Source: Buchananella hordeovulneris
Lineage (GTDB): Bacteria; Actinomycetota; Actinomycetes; Actinomycetales; Actinomycetaceae
Direction: 5' to 3'
Assembly: GCF_001907235.1 (NCBI RefSeq)
Contig: NZ_MQVS01000002.1
Location: 186,001 to 250,000, forward strand
DNA length: 64,000 nt
Positions 24,009 through 33,818 of the stretch are shown piece by piece (within the stretch, counting starts at the first letter, position 1; each line of letters opens with the position of its first letter). A program made the translations under genes and the position numbers. The notes beneath the pieces are model-generated. The model saw nothing but the letters and a program-made list of their open reading frames with translations. It was not told the DNA's origin and did not search any database.

Positions 24009-24129
24009 CGTGCCACCTCCCATCCGGACTTTCACCGTCGGTCCTGGAATTCCACCAGGTCAACCGCGCAGATACGCGGGTCGCGGACTATCACCGCCGG
24101 TTCGGACTTACACCGACCCCGGAGCACGC
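24009..24129 (-). ncRNA. FMN riboswitch (RFN element)
   Basis: On the minus strand this stretch carries the conserved RFN segments in order: GGGGTCGG and GTAAGTCCGAACCGGCGGT, GATAGTCCGCGACC, a variable arm, GTTGACCTGGTGGAATTCCAG, and GACCGACGGTGAAAGTCCGGATGGGAG. The outer stem pairs CGTGC with GCACG at the two ends. It lies 61 bases upstream of ribX. The GGA-looped CCCC/GGGG hairpin before the ribX start suggests control of translation, or termination. Confidence 0.95.
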
Positions 24130-24146
24130 AGGCCCCACCTTAGCAT

Positions 24147-24809
24147 TTAGTGGTGGTGCTGCATCGCCATTTCCCGCAGCGCCTCGACCTCGGCATAGGC
24201 GTCGGCGGCCTGATAGACGGCCGAACCCGCCACAAAGACATCGGCCCCCGCCTCGGCGGCGCGTTCGATCGTGGCCCGCGAAACTCCGCCGTCTACCTGC
24301 AGCCCAATCTCCAAACCGGCTGCGTCAATCGCGGCCCGGGCCTGGGCAATCTTGGGCAGCATCGACTCCAAGAAACTCTGCCCGCCAAAGCCGGGCTCCA
24401 CCGTCATCACCAACAACATGTCGAATTCAGGCAGCAGGTCCAGGAAAGGTTCTACCCCTGTGGCTGGCCGTAGCCCCAACCCCGCCTTCGCTCCCAGGCG
24501 CCGCAACTCGCGCGCCAACCGAATTGGGGCTTGCGCCGCCTCCGCGTGAAAGGTCACTGACGCACATCCGACTTCCGCGTAGGCCGGCGCCCAGCGGTCC
24601 GGGTCAGCGATCATCAGGTGCGCGTCGACCGGCAAGATGCCCGCATCGACGATGGCCTGCGCCAACGGCAGTCCCCACGTCAAATTGGGCACAAAATGGT
24701 TGTCCATAACGTCGACGTGCGCAAAGTCAGCGTTAGCGATCTTCGCTAGCTCCCGCCCAAACTCCAGCGGATTGGCGTTCAGGATAGAGGGGCTGATGGT
24801 GACGCTCAT
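24147..24809 (-). CDS. rpe: Ribulose-phosphate 3-epimerase
   Basis: A 220-residue TIM-barrel enzyme of the pentose phosphate pathway that interconverts ribulose- and xylulose-5-phosphate. Catalytic and metal-binding segments are present: [36 protein letters not shown] and DGGVS. It ends in three histidines. The ATG at 24809 overlaps the rsmB stop (ATGA). In many actinobacteria the riboflavin biosynthesis genes follow; here an FMN riboswitch and an importer follow instead. Confidence 0.94.
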   Translation of the reverse strand: MSVTISPSILNANPLEFGRELAKIANADFAHVDVMDNHFVPNLTWGLPLAQAIVDAGILPVDAHLMIADPDRWAPAYAEVGCASVTFHAEAAQAPIRLARELRRLGAKAGLGLRPATGVEPFLDLLPEFDMLLVMTVEPGFGGQSFLESMLPKIAQARAAIDAAGLEIGLQVDGGVSRATIERAAEAGADVFVAGSAVYQAADAYAEVEALREMAMQHHH

Positions 24810-26341
24810 ACTTCCTCCTTCACCTGCAGCAGGGCCACAAACATGGCGTCCGTGCCGTGCAGATCGGGCCACAGTTGGACGAACGGACCGGCCCCAAAAT
24901 CGTGTACCACCTGTGGCGGGATGGTGTTGCCCTGCCGGGCGGGGGACTGACCGTTCTCTTCCTGCTCGGCTCGGGTAGCTCGCCCGGAACCAGCCAATTG
25001 CCCGCGTGCGGTGCCGCACGCCAACGGTTCAATCCAGCTGACCACCGTGCGTGCCACCGCGCTAGCGTCCACCAGCTCGACTTGCCCGCCCGCCAACGCG
25101 TCATTTATTACCACGTGCGTTTCGGCGATGTGCGGGGAACACGTCGCGTAGGCCACCAGACCGCCGGGCCGGGTGGCGGCGATGGCAGCTGCCAAGAGTT
25201 CTCGCTGCAGGGGCGCCAGGGCCGCCAAATCTCGCGGTTGACGACGCCAACGAGCCTCTGGGCGGCGGCGCAGGGACCCCAAACCGGAGCATGGCACATC
25301 AACCAGCGTGCGGTCGAAGTGGGCAGCGAACTCGGCGGGCACGGCGCGCCCGTCCCCGTCCCGCACTGTGACGTTGTCGAGCAGTGCCGTTGTTTGCCGC
25401 ACTAGCTCGGCTCGATGTTCGGTGACCTCATTGGCCAGCACGTGCGCCCCCCGCGCCGCTGCCAACGCTGCCAGCAGGCCAGTTTTTCCGCCTGGCCCGG
25501 CGCACAAATCCAACCAGTTAGCGTCTGGCCCGTTCAGCGGCGCGGCGGCCAGTAGCGCGGCCACCAGCTGACTGCCCTCATCCTGGGCGGCGGCGGCCCC
25601 GCTGCGCACCGCCGCCAGGGCGCCCGGGTCACCGCGCTCAACGAGCACCGCGTAGGGACTCACCCGCCCCGAGGTGGCTGCAGCGTCGCCTGACGCCGCG
25701 GCCTCCGCGGCCAGCTCAGCGGGTTCACTAAGGCCCGGACGAGCCACTAGCGCCAACTGAGGGGCGGCATTGTTGGCGGCCAACACCTCATCTATGTCGG
25801 CAGCCGCCCGGCCGTTGGCTGTGAGGGCCTGCGTGAGCGCGCGCACAATCCACTCCGGGTGACTGGTACTGGCCGCGCGGCGGGCTGTCTCATCCGGCTG
25901 CTGTGCCAGCTCTTCGTCCCACTGCTCAGGTGTTTTTTCCGCGAGCCGCCGCAACACCGCGTTTACCATGCGCGCGGGCCCGTCGCTGGTCACGGTGCGG
26001 GCCAGTGCCACCGTCTCCGAGACCGCAGCATAGGGAGCAATCTGCAAAGTCAGCAGCTGGTGGGCCCCCAAGCGCAACAGGTTCGCCACGAGCGGGTCCA
26101 GTTGGTCCAGTGGCCGCGTCGCCGAGCAGGCGATCAAAGCATCGTACTTGCCTTGCATCCGCAGCGTGCCGTAGGTGAGCTCCGTCGCGAACGCGGCGTC
26201 CAAGGGTCGTAACCGGCGCTGCCGCAGCAGCTTGGGCAGTTCAATGTTGGCGTAGGCATCTTGAGTGCTGACGGCTTGCAAGACGTCTAAAGCGGCCGCA
26301 CGGGCTGGATCCACGCTGTGGCGTTTCTTCACGTAACTCAT
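24806..26341 (-). CDS. rsmB: 16S rRNA (cytosine-5)-methyltransferase, RsmB/Fmu family
   Basis: A 511-residue protein. Residues 10-140 form the NusB-like RNA-binding domain, and a class I methyltransferase follows with [12 protein letters not shown] (278-288), the two catalytic cysteines Cys351 ([18 protein letters not shown]) and Cys401 ([12 protein letters not shown]). RsmB methylates C967 of 16S rRNA in E. coli. The middle (205-225) is Ala-rich. It starts directly after the fmt stop codon and overlaps rpe, so fmt-rsmB-rpe look like one transcript. Confidence 0.92.
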   Translation of the reverse strand: MSYVKKRHSVDPARAAALDVLQAVSTQDAYANIELPKLLRQRRLRPLDAAFATELTYGTLRMQGKYDALIACSATRPLDQLDPLVANLLRLGAHQLLTLQIAPYAAVSETVALARTVTSDGPARMVNAVLRRLAEKTPEQWDEELAQQPDETARRAASTSHPEWIVRALTQALTANGRAAADIDEVLAANNAAPQLALVARPGLSEPAELAAEAAASGDAAATSGRVSPYAVLVERGDPGALAAVRSGAAAAQDEGSQLVAALLAAAPLNGPDANWLDLCAGPGGKTGLLAALAAARGAHVLANEVTEHRAELVRQTTALLDNVTVRDGDGRAVPAEFAAHFDRTLVDVPCSGLGSLRRRPEARWRRQPRDLAALAPLQRELLAAAIAATRPGGLVAYATCSPHIAETHVVINDALAGGQVELVDASAVARTVVSWIEPLACGTARGQLAGSGRATRAEQEENGQSPARQGNTIPPQVVHDFGAGPFVQLWPDLHGTDAMFVALLQVKEEV

Positions 26342-27280
26342 CTAGTTTTCCTCCCCGCCGAGCAGCGCACCGGGCTGCAAGCGCGCCCCCCGGGCCCAAG
26401 CGTCAGCCTGCATCATTGCCTTGCCTGCGGGTGCTACTAGCCCCAGGCGGACGGCATGGCTACCGGTCCCTACCAACACCCGCTTCTTATCCGCCCACAG
26501 CTGCCCGGGGGCTAAGTCCCTCACCGTTGGCTCTAACTCGACCGGCCCTAGTTTTAGCCGGGCCCCAGCCCACGTGGTCCACGCTCCTGGAGCGGGGGTA
26601 ACTGCCCGAATCAGGCGGTCGATGGCTAGCGCTGGAGCGGCAAATCGGACCTGGGCGTCCTCCACGGTCAGGCGCGGGGCCAGACTGACTCCATCTGTTT
26701 CTTGCGCTACTGCCACTACCCGTCCGGCCTCCAGACCCGCCAGCACCTGCCCGAGCAGCTGCGCCCCAACGTCGGCCAGCGCCTCCAGCGCCTGGCCTGC
26801 GGTCTCACGCGGGGCGAACGCCCGTGTAGCCGTCCCAAACACCGGACCAGTGTCCAGTCCCTCGTCAATCCGAAAGACGCTGACGCCGCCGACCTCGTCG
26901 CCGGCCATGAGGGCCCGCTGCACAGGTGCCGCCCCGCGCCAGGCGGGCAGCAGAGAAAAATGCACGTTAATCCAGCCGTGCGGAGCGATCTCCAGCAGCT
27001 CTGGCGGCACCAGGCGACCGTAGGCCACGGTCGGGATCGCGTCCGGTGCCAGCTCCGCTAGGCGGGCAGCCACTGCCGCGTCGCGCAGGCTGCTGGGGGT
27101 GAGCACCTCGATGCCTCGACTACGGGCCAGTTCCTCCACCCCCGACGGCTGCAACTTCCGCCCGCGGCCCGCCCGCGCGGGCGCCCGTGTCAAGACGGCA
27201 ACCACTTCGTGAGATGAATCCAAAAGCGAACGTAAAACGGTTACCGCCGGTGCAGGAGTTCCTGCGAATATTAGACGCAT
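26342..27280 (-). CDS. fmt: Methionyl-tRNA formyltransferase
   Basis: A 312-residue enzyme that formylates initiator Met-tRNA. It has FAGTPAPAV at the N-terminus, the formyl-tetrahydrofolate site NVHFSLLPAWRGAAPVQRAL with Asn-His and the catalytic Asp in DEGLDTGPV, and the C-terminal OB-fold domain (LIRAVTPAPGAWTTWAGARLKLG). In this cluster order priA-fmt is usual; here a sodium-channel gene and a HAD gene lie in between. Its start region is 92 bases from the divergent channel gene. Confidence 0.94.
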   Translation of the reverse strand: MRLIFAGTPAPAVTVLRSLLDSSHEVVAVLTRAPARAGRGRKLQPSGVEELARSRGIEVLTPSSLRDAAVAARLAELAPDAIPTVAYGRLVPPELLEIAPHGWINVHFSLLPAWRGAAPVQRALMAGDEVGGVSVFRIDEGLDTGPVFGTATRAFAPRETAGQALEALADVGAQLLGQVLAGLEAGRVVAVAQETDGVSLAPRLTVEDAQVRFAAPALAIDRLIRAVTPAPGAWTTWAGARLKLGPVELEPTVRDLAPGQLWADKKRVLVGTGSHAVRLGLVAPAGKAMMQADAWARGARLQPGALLGGEEN

Positions 27281-27372
27281 ATGTCAAGGTTACGTGCCTG
27301 CCAAGAGCTGGCGTGCAGCGCGCGCTGGATGAGGCACCGTTAACCTCACCACCCACCTTGAAGGAACCATCT

Positions 27373-28257
27373 ATGGCTGAACCCTGGCCTCCCAACCCCC
27401 ACGCCCACGGTCTGCGCCGCCGCGTGGGAGAGTTCACCCTGTCCACCCCCGTGCAGTCTTTCATCGTTGGCGTCATCATCGTCAACGCCATCACCATGGG
27501 GCTCCACACTTCCGAGCGACTGGTGGCCAGCTGGGGTGGAGTGCTCTACGCCCTGGAGCACATTGCGCTGGCTATCTTCATCGTTGAACTCGTGGCCAAG
27601 ATGTACGCCCTCGGTCCGCGGTTCTTCCGCGACGGCTGGAATGTCTTTGACTTCCTCGTCGTTGCCATCGCATTGGTGCCCGCTGCGGGCCAGTTCGCTG
27701 TGTTGCGGGCCTTGCGGGTGCTGCGAGTCTTTCGCCTGGTCAATCGTATGCCGCAGCTGCGGCGCATTGCCGCCGCGATAATCCAGGCCATTCCCGGCAT
27801 TGGTGCGATAGCCGCCCTGATGGGGATCGTCTTCTACGTCGGGTCAGTCATGGCCACCACGCTGTTTGGCAAGGATTTTCCGGAGTGGTTCGGCACTGTG
27901 GGGCGCTCCTGCTATTCCCTGTTCCAGATCATGACGCTGGAGAGCTGGTCGATGGGCATCGTCCGCCCAGTGATGGAGCACTACCCGTACGCGTGGGCTT
28001 TCTTCGTCCCGTTCATCATGAGCTCGGCCTTCGTCATGCTGAACCTATTCGTAGCTGTCATCGTGGACGCCATGTCCAACCTGTCTTCGACCGAGGCGGG
28101 GACTGTCTCCGACCCCACTCCCGTCGTCGAGCGGCCCGAGGCGAGGGAAATCAACTTGTTCGACACGGACCACGAACTGCTGCAGCTGCGCCAGGAACTG
28201 CGCGAGATCAAGGAGCTCCTGGCGGCACACACGGCCGAGCGCGCGGCCTCGGACTAA
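27373..28257 (+). CDS. Bacterial voltage-gated sodium channel (NaChBac-like)
   Basis: A 294-residue six-helix channel subunit that should form a homotetramer. S4 carries arginines every third residue (Arg112, 115, 118, 121). The pore loop FQIMTLESWS has the TLESWS sodium-selectivity filter (188-193) of NaChBac relatives. The C-terminal 50 residues are charged and probably a coiled coil (ELLQLRQELREIKELLAAH), as in that family. GAAGGA precedes the ATG at 27373; a longer reading would overlap fmt. It is inserted on the opposite strand inside the priA-fmt cluster. Its end overlaps the HAD gene by four bases. Confidence 0.92.
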   Translation: MAEPWPPNPHAHGLRRRVGEFTLSTPVQSFIVGVIIVNAITMGLHTSERLVASWGGVLYALEHIALAIFIVELVAKMYALGPRFFRDGWNVFDFLVVAIALVPAAGQFAVLRALRVLRVFRLVNRMPQLRRIAAAIIQAIPGIGAIAALMGIVFYVGSVMATTLFGKDFPEWFGTVGRSCYSLFQIMTLESWSMGIVRPVMEHYPYAWAFFVPFIMSSAFVMLNLFVAVIVDAMSNLSSTEAGTVSDPTPVVERPEAREINLFDTDHELLQLRQELREIKELLAAHTAERAASD

Positions 28258-28856
28258 ACAGCTAACCCTAGTTCCCGCAGGCGGGCCCGCACCTGCGGCA
28301 CGTCCGTAAACTGCACGGCCGCAAAACCACAATCGGCGGCCGCCCGCACATTGGCGGGCACGTCGTCGATATAGGCGGTACGTTGCGGCTCCACCGCGAA
28401 CCGGTCCCGCGCCAGCGCGAAAATACGAGGATCCGGCTTGGCCAAGCCCACCTGCCCGGAGACCACTACGTCCCGCAGCAGGTTGATAGCAGGTTGGGCG
28501 ACGGCCGCGTACGGAAAGTGCTCCGCGGGCCAGTTCGTCAGGCCGTACAGTGCCACCCCGGCGGCGTGCAGCTCGGCCACCAGCTCCCCCGCCCCCGCGA
28601 TAGTGCCCGTGAGGGAAGCCGGAAAATTATCTGTGTACTGCCGGTAGACCGCCTCCCACTGGGGGTGATGCGTTGCCAACCAGGCGCGGGCCTCCGCCAC
28701 GGAGCGCCCGGCGTCCTGCTCGGCGTTAAACCGCGGCCAATCGACCTCGCGGCAAAACTCGTCCCATTGCGCCAGCGTAAAGGGCGGAACCACGGCGGGG
28801 ACGGGGTCCCACGTCAGCAGCACGCCCCCGAAGTCGAAGATGACAGTGTCGATCAT
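28254..28856 (-). CDS. HAD-superfamily hydrolase (IA type)
   Basis: A 200-residue phosphatase-like protein with motif I FDFGGVLL (Asp8), motif II LTNWP, motif III Lys in GLAKPDPRIF and motif IV YIDDVPANVRAA. The second residue of the usual DxD is Gly in DFGG, a variant common in the YihX/epoxide-hydrolase-N branch; activity may still be present. The helical cap lies between motifs I and II. The substrate is unknown. It starts nine bases after the priA stop and is probably co-transcribed with metK and priA. Confidence 0.85.
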   Translation of the reverse strand: MIDTVIFDFGGVLLTWDPVPAVVPPFTLAQWDEFCREVDWPRFNAEQDAGRSVAEARAWLATHHPQWEAVYRQYTDNFPASLTGTIAGAGELVAELHAAGVALYGLTNWPAEHFPYAAVAQPAINLLRDVVVSGQVGLAKPDPRIFALARDRFAVEPQRTAYIDDVPANVRAAADCGFAAVQFTDVPQVRARLRELGLAV

Positions 28857-28865
28857 CTGTCCATC

Positions 28866-30908
28866 TCACCACAGTTCACTCGGATCAACGCGCACCGCAA
28901 CAACAGGTTTTCGCCGCGCGGACCGCACCCCGACCATCTCGCCCAGCGCGGCCGACAGAGCAGCACCTTGGGCGGCAGGAGCCCGCACCGCAGCCCGCGC
29001 CTGTCCCTCCGGTAGCTCGCTTGGCCCCAACACCTCGGCCCCTGCCGGGAGCCGCAGCTCGGATAGGGCCTGCCGCACCTGCGAACTCTCACCGTCGAGG
29101 CGCGCCATCCGCACCGCTGGCGGGTAGCCAAGTTCAACCCGTTCGGCGTGTAGGTGGCGGGCGAAACCGACCGGGTCCCAGCGCACCAGTGCTTGGGTGA
29201 GTACGGTTGGCGCCCCGGCTGTCAGCAGCACTGTGCCGTCGGCAGCCGCCAACGTGGCCGCGTTGCACCAGCGCCGCACCGCCTCGCCCGGTGCCCACAG
29301 TTCGGGGCGGGCAGCAGTGTAGGCGGTATCCAGAATGACGACGGCGCGGTAGCCGCCGCGCGCGTACGGCTCAGCCCCGGGAGTGGCAACTACCAGGGTC
29401 GGACGGTCGTCCACTTGTTCGACGACTCCCCCGGCCGCCCGGGTGCCCGAGACCAACACCCGGATACCCGGAAATGCTCGCCCGAGTTCTTCCCCGGTGC
29501 GTAGCGCCCCGATCTGCCGCCACCGCCAGGACTGCCCCCCGCAGGTCGGGCAGCTGGGGGCAGTGGCAGGCCGCTGGCACCAGCCACATTGCAGCTGCTG
29601 AGCTGAATGGGGCGGGACCCCGGGCCGTAAGGGGCCCTGGCACTGCTGGCACCGCGCTGCCTGCCCACACTTTGCGCACGCGAGCGCGTCAATGTGACCG
29701 GCGCGGGCGGTCTGCACCAGCACGGGACCGTGTTCTAGCCCGGCGGCGATCACCCGGTGGGCGGCGGGAGGGATGCGGGCGGCGCCGGCAGGCCCAGCCT
29801 GGGCCACATCGTGGCTGTCTAGCACCCGCACCTGGGCCAGGCAGGCGCGCACCGCGGGGCGGTCTGCCTGCAGTAGGTGCGCCCAACCGCTGGCGGCAAC
29901 GGCGTAGGCCTCCACACTGCAGGCGTAGCCCCCCAGGATGAGCGCGGTGTCCTCCAGTTGCGCCCGTTGCAAAGCAACGGTGCGCGCGTGGTGGTACGGG
30001 GCACTTGGTTCGGCGAGCCGGTCGTCGCCGTCGTCCCACACCGCTATGAGCCCCAAGTCAGTCACCGGCGCGAAGACGGCGGAACGCAGGCCGAAGACCA
30101 CTCGGGCCTCGCCTCGCAGCACACGCAAGAACTCGGTGTACCGCCGGGCGGGCTCAGCCTCCCGCCAGAGCGCCAGTTGGACAGTCTCGGTGCCGGGGGT
30201 GTGCCGCCAGGCTGCCACTAGCTGCTCCAGGTGGCGACTGGTTGGCACCACGACTATCGCGCCTTTCCCGAGCGCGCGCTGCGCCAAGCAGGCCGCGATC
30301 AGCGGGCTGGCCCAGCCTGCCACCGCCGGGCAGCTGCCCTCCTGCTGCCCGGCCGTAGGCAACGCGCACCACACTGCGCGCGGCCGGTGCCCGGCCTGCA
30401 GGTGCTCCCAGAAGGCTCCGCCAGCCCGATAGCGGTCAAAGGGGGCGGTGGGCAGTGGCTGACTGGGCAGACCGGGCTGGGCGGGCGGGCTCTGCCAGTG
30501 AGCTTTCTCGGCCCGCGCGTGCCGCGGAACGATGGCATGCCGGAGCACGTCAGCCACCGCGCCCGCCTGCCGGGCTGCCACCGCCTGCACCAAGCGGCGC
30601 ACCGGAGCAGTTAGTACCGGAACCGGCGAAACTACCTTGTGCAGGGGCGTGAGTTTGCGGTAGGCCGAGGTGCTGGCACGTTCCGCTAAGTAGCCACCGA
30701 CCAGGCGTCCGGCTAACCTCACTTTCACCCGCACCCCCGGTTGCGCGAGGTCCGCCAAGTCACCGGGTACTAGATAGTCAAATGTCTGGTTCAGGTGTGG
30801 CAGTGGCACGTCGAGCAGGACCCGGGCCACAGGCTCGGGCACGTCACCGGCAATTTCCACCTCGCGCTCGGGTGGGAGATCTAGCAGGGTGCCTTGCTCG
30901 CCGCCCAC
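28866..30908 (-). CDS. priA: Primosomal protein N' (PriA), helicase-degenerate
   Basis: A 680-residue replication-restart protein. The N-terminal 3'-DNA-binding domain (LLDVPLPHLNQTFDYLVPGDL) and the eight-cysteine zinc region (CAKCGQAARCQQC ... CGWC ... CPTCGG) are intact. The helicase core is not: no GxGKT Walker A is seen where it should be (ALGKGAIVVVPTSRH), and the DEAH position reads AVWDDGDD. Such ATPase-dead PriA is known in actinobacteria. It probably binds forks and recruits partners. The GTG start has AAGGA six bases before it. Confidence 0.9.
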   Translation of the reverse strand: MGGEQGTLLDLPPEREVEIAGDVPEPVARVLLDVPLPHLNQTFDYLVPGDLADLAQPGVRVKVRLAGRLVGGYLAERASTSAYRKLTPLHKVVSPVPVLTAPVRRLVQAVAARQAGAVADVLRHAIVPRHARAEKAHWQSPPAQPGLPSQPLPTAPFDRYRAGGAFWEHLQAGHRPRAVWCALPTAGQQEGSCPAVAGWASPLIAACLAQRALGKGAIVVVPTSRHLEQLVAAWRHTPGTETVQLALWREAEPARRYTEFLRVLRGEARVVFGLRSAVFAPVTDLGLIAVWDDGDDRLAEPSAPYHHARTVALQRAQLEDTALILGGYACSVEAYAVAASGWAHLLQADRPAVRACLAQVRVLDSHDVAQAGPAGAARIPPAAHRVIAAGLEHGPVLVQTARAGHIDALACAKCGQAARCQQCQGPLRPGVPPHSAQQLQCGWCQRPATAPSCPTCGGQSWRWRQIGALRTGEELGRAFPGIRVLVSGTRAAGGVVEQVDDRPTLVVATPGAEPYARGGYRAVVILDTAYTAARPELWAPGEAVRRWCNAATLAAADGTVLLTAGAPTVLTQALVRWDPVGFARHLHAERVELGYPPAVRMARLDGESSQVRQALSELRLPAGAEVLGPSELPEGQARAAVRAPAAQGAALSAALGEMVGVRSARRKPVVAVRVDPSELW

Positions 30909-30917
30909 GGCGTGTCC

Positions 30918-32123
30918 TTACAGCCCAGCGGCCGCGCGCAGCTGCTCTGTCTTGTCGGTCTGCTCCCAGGTGAACTCGGGCAACTCGCGGCCGAAGTGGC
31001 CGTAGGCGCTGGTTGCCTTGTAGATCGGGCGCCGCAGCTGCAGGTGGTCAATGATGGCGGCCGGCCGCAGATCGAAGACCTGCCGTACTGCTGCCAACAG
31101 TTTGTCTTCCGGCACGGTCGCCGTACCGAATGTCTCAATGTGGACACCAATCGGGTGGGCCACCCCGATAGCGTAGGCAACCTGCACCTCACAGCGCCGC
31201 GCCAAGCCTGCCGCCACGATATTTTTGGCCACCCACCGCATCGCGTACGACGCGGAGCGATCAACCTTAGAGGGGTCCTTCCCCGAGAATGCTCCTCCCC
31301 CGTGCCGGGCCATGCCCCCGTAGGTGTCGACGATGATCTTGCGTCCCGTCAGCCCGGCGTCGCCCTTGGGTCCACCGAGGGTGAAAGAGCCGGAGGGGTT
31401 GACCAAAATCGTTGGCTCGCAGACCACTGCGCTCGGCACGTGCGCGGCCAACACCGGGTTAATGACGTGCTCGGTGATGGCTTGCGTCAGCCACTGTTGG
31501 GTGACGTCCTCGGCATGCTGGGTGGAGACGACCACGGTGTGGATGGCCTGCGCAACCCCGTCCCGGTAGCCGACCGTCACCTGTGTTTTCCCATCCGGCC
31601 GCAATCCGGGCACTAGCTCTTCCTTGCGTACCTGCGCTAGCCGCTCTGCCAGCTGGTGGGACAGGAAGATCGGCAGCGGCATGAGCGTGGGGGTCTCGTC
31701 GGTGGCGTAGCCAAACATGAGCCCCTGGTCCCCGGCGCCCTGCTGGTCGTAGGCGTCTGCCACCTGCCCGGTGCGAGCCTCCAAGGAAGCCTCCACGCTG
31801 TGCGAGATCTCCGGTGACTGCGCTGAGATTGATACCGCCACCCCGCACGAGTTGCCGTCGAAACCGACCGCTGAGGAGGTGTAACCGATCTCGTTTACTG
31901 TCTGCCGCACGATTCCTTGCACGTCGACATAGGCCTCGGTGGTCACCTCCCCCACCACGTAAACCAGCCCGTTGGTGGCGAAGGTCTCCACCGCCACCCG
32001 CGCGGTTGGATCTTGGGCCAAGATGGCGTCAAGGACCGCGTCCGAGATGCGGTCGCATACTTTGTCGGGATGGCCTTCGGTTACGGACTCCGAGGTGAAG
32101 AGTTGCAGCGGTGTTTCAGTCAC
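30918..32123 (-). CDS. metK: S-adenosylmethionine synthetase
   Basis: A 401-residue enzyme making SAM from methionine and ATP, with [33 protein letters not shown] and [16 protein letters not shown], all hallmark segments. It sits in the usual place between coaBC and priA. GTG at 32123 has TACCAT exactly six bases upstream and no ribosome-binding site, so a leaderless transcript is likely. No SAM riboswitch can fit in the 22-base gap to coaBC. Confidence 0.96.
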   Translation of the reverse strand: MTETPLQLFTSESVTEGHPDKVCDRISDAVLDAILAQDPTARVAVETFATNGLVYVVGEVTTEAYVDVQGIVRQTVNEIGYTSSAVGFDGNSCGVAVSISAQSPEISHSVEASLEARTGQVADAYDQQGAGDQGLMFGYATDETPTLMPLPIFLSHQLAERLAQVRKEELVPGLRPDGKTQVTVGYRDGVAQAIHTVVVSTQHAEDVTQQWLTQAITEHVINPVLAAHVPSAVVCEPTILVNPSGSFTLGGPKGDAGLTGRKIIVDTYGGMARHGGGAFSGKDPSKVDRSASYAMRWVAKNIVAAGLARRCEVQVAYAIGVAHPIGVHIETFGTATVPEDKLLAAVRQVFDLRPAAIIDHLQLRRPIYKATSAYGHFGRELPEFTWEQTDKTEQLRAAAGL

Positions 32124-32129
32124 CCATAG

Positions 32130-32135
32130 ATGGTA
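32130..32135 (-). promoter_or_regulatory. Candidate -10 box of metK
   Basis: TACCAT at -12 to -7 of the GTG at 32123. Confidence 0.4.
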
Positions 32136-32145
32136 ATGCGGGTGC

Positions 32146-33459
32146 CTAACATTTTTCGTCGCTGCCCTGCCGCCACGATGTGATTGCCGCTACCAGGGCC
32201 GCGGCCACTTCCCCTTTACTGCCACGCACGTGGCCCACCTGTTGGCCGGTGCGGTCCAGTATCCACACTTCGTTGTCGACGTCACCGAAGCCCCGTCCCC
32301 CGCCCACCGCGTTCACGACGGTGAGGTCTGCCCCCTTGCTGCGGGCTTTGCGGGCACCGTGTTCGAGCACGCTGCCAGCCTCATCACCTGTCTCAGCGGC
32401 AAAACCGACGACGAGGGAGGGGCGGGTGGGGTGTCCCTGTACCAGTGGCGGGTTGCTCGTCAGCTCGCTCAGGACATCGATGGTCGGCACCAGGGTGAGT
32501 ACCCACTCGCCCTGCCCGGCCCGTTCGGCAGCAGTGCGTTTGCGTTTGGTCGCCTGTGGGGCGGCGGGGGTGAAGTCGGCCACCGCGGCAGCCATCACCA
32601 CAATGTCGGCCGGGTGACTGCGCACGGCGCTGCGCAAGTCTGCGGCGCTGACTACCGGGGTGACCCGCACCTGTGGCGGCAGGGTCGCCAACACCGTGTC
32701 GGCAACATTGGCCGCCACCAACTCAACGTCCGCCCCGGCCCGGGCCAAAGCGGCGGCAATCTCGGTGCCCTGGATGCCGGAGGACGCGTTGGCCAGGTGG
32801 CGCACCGGGTCTATGGCTTCGCGCGTGCCTCCGGCGGACACGAGCGCCCGGCAGCCCGCCAGCGGGCCGTTCGGCGCCACGACCGCCAGCGCTGCTTTGA
32901 CGACATCTATCGGCTCGGGCAGGCGGCCCTTGCCGGAGTCTTTGCCGGTCAGTCGGCCTTCGGCGGGTTCGATAACGTGCACCCCCCGCTGCCGGAGCGT
33001 CGCCACATTGGCCCGGGTGGCGGGGTGATTCCACATCTCGGTGTGCATCGCGGGGGCGACGACGACCGGGCAGCGGGCGGTCAAAAGAACCGCCCCCAAG
33101 AGATCGTCGGCGCGGCCGGTAGCGGCCCGCGCCAGAAAGTCTGCTGTCGCCGGGGCTACCAACACGAGGTCGGCGGTTTGTCCCAGGGAAACGTGGTCGA
33201 CTCCCTGGGCGTCAGCAAAAACCTCAGTCTCCACTGGCTGCCCGGACAGGGCCGCGAGCGTGGCCTCGCCCACGAACCGCAGCGCATTACGCGTGGGTAC
33301 CACTCGCACCTGATGGCCTGCCTCCGTCAATAACCGCAGGAGCAATGGCGCCTTAAATGCAGCGATGCCCCCGGTCACCCCGAGCACGATGCGCAGGGAA
33401 CGGGGGGCACCAGCTGCCGCAAAAACCTCAGGAGTCGGCACCGAAGTCAGCCTCGGCAT
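32146..33459 (-). CDS. coaBC: Bifunctional phosphopantothenoylcysteine decarboxylase / synthetase
   Basis: A 437-residue enzyme for two steps of coenzyme A synthesis. The N-terminal CoaC flavoprotein half has [20 protein letters not shown] and PAMHTEMW (the actinobacterial form of the PxMNxxMW motif). The C-terminal CoaB half has [30 protein letters not shown] and [12 protein letters not shown] at 33459 overlaps the rpoZ end by 32 bases; GTG at 33441 is an alternative start. Confidence 0.93.
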   Translation of the reverse strand: MPRLTSVPTPEVFAAAGAPRSLRIVLGVTGGIAAFKAPLLLRLLTEAGHQVRVVPTRNALRFVGEATLAALSGQPVETEVFADAQGVDHVSLGQTADLVLVAPATADFLARAATGRADDLLGAVLLTARCPVVVAPAMHTEMWNHPATRANVATLRQRGVHVIEPAEGRLTGKDSGKGRLPEPIDVVKAALAVVAPNGPLAGCRALVSAGGTREAIDPVRHLANASSGIQGTEIAAALARAGADVELVAANVADTVLATLPPQVRVTPVVSAADLRSAVRSHPADIVVMAAAVADFTPAAPQATKRKRTAAERAGQGEWVLTLVPTIDVLSELTSNPPLVQGHPTRPSLVVGFAAETGDEAGSVLEHGARKARSKGADLTVVNAVGGGRGFGDVDNEVWILDRTGQQVGHVRGSKGEVAAALVAAITSWRQGSDEKC

Positions 33460-33817
33460 CCCCGAAGGTCGCCTCCGGGGCCCGGTCAAATTCCGGCACC
33501 GTGATCGAAGAGAAGTCGGGGATTGTCGGCATCGGCATCGGGGCGGGCTCACGCCGCTCGGTCACCCGCAGCAGTCCCTCGTTGATCTCCCGCAACGCGA
33601 TCGACAACGCTTTGTCTTCCGCGTCGTGTTCCACCAGGGGGCCCACCATCTCAAACATGCCTTGCTCTAGCTGCTGGTGGTAGGTGTTGATCTGCCGGGC
33701 GCGCCGCGAAGCGTACGTCACCAAGGCGTACTTGGAGTCGACCTTGGTCAAAAGTTCATCAATCGGCGGGTCGATTATGCCCCTCTGGGCGGCGGAAGAA
33801 GCAGACATGCGCGCCAT
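33428..33817 (-). CDS. rpoZ: RNA polymerase omega subunit
   Basis: A 129-residue omega subunit. The conserved core is [30 protein letters not shown] and [15 protein letters not shown], which wraps the beta-prime C-terminus to aid assembly. A Pro- and acid-rich tail of about 35 residues follows, longer than in E. coli. It starts just after gmk; ATG at 33808 is an alternative start. Order gmk-rpoZ-coaBC is standard. Confidence 0.93.
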   Translation of the reverse strand: MARMSASSAAQRGIIDPPIDELLTKVDSKYALVTYASRRARQINTYHQQLEQGMFEMVGPLVEHDAEDKALSIALREINEGLLRVTERREPAPMPMPTIPDFSSITVPEFDRAPEATFGDAEADFGADS

Positions 33818-33818
33818 C

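Noticed and set aside
27187-27372. Extension of the sodium channel into fmt
   Set aside because: It overlaps the fmt coding region on the other strand; GAAGGA supports the ATG at 27373.
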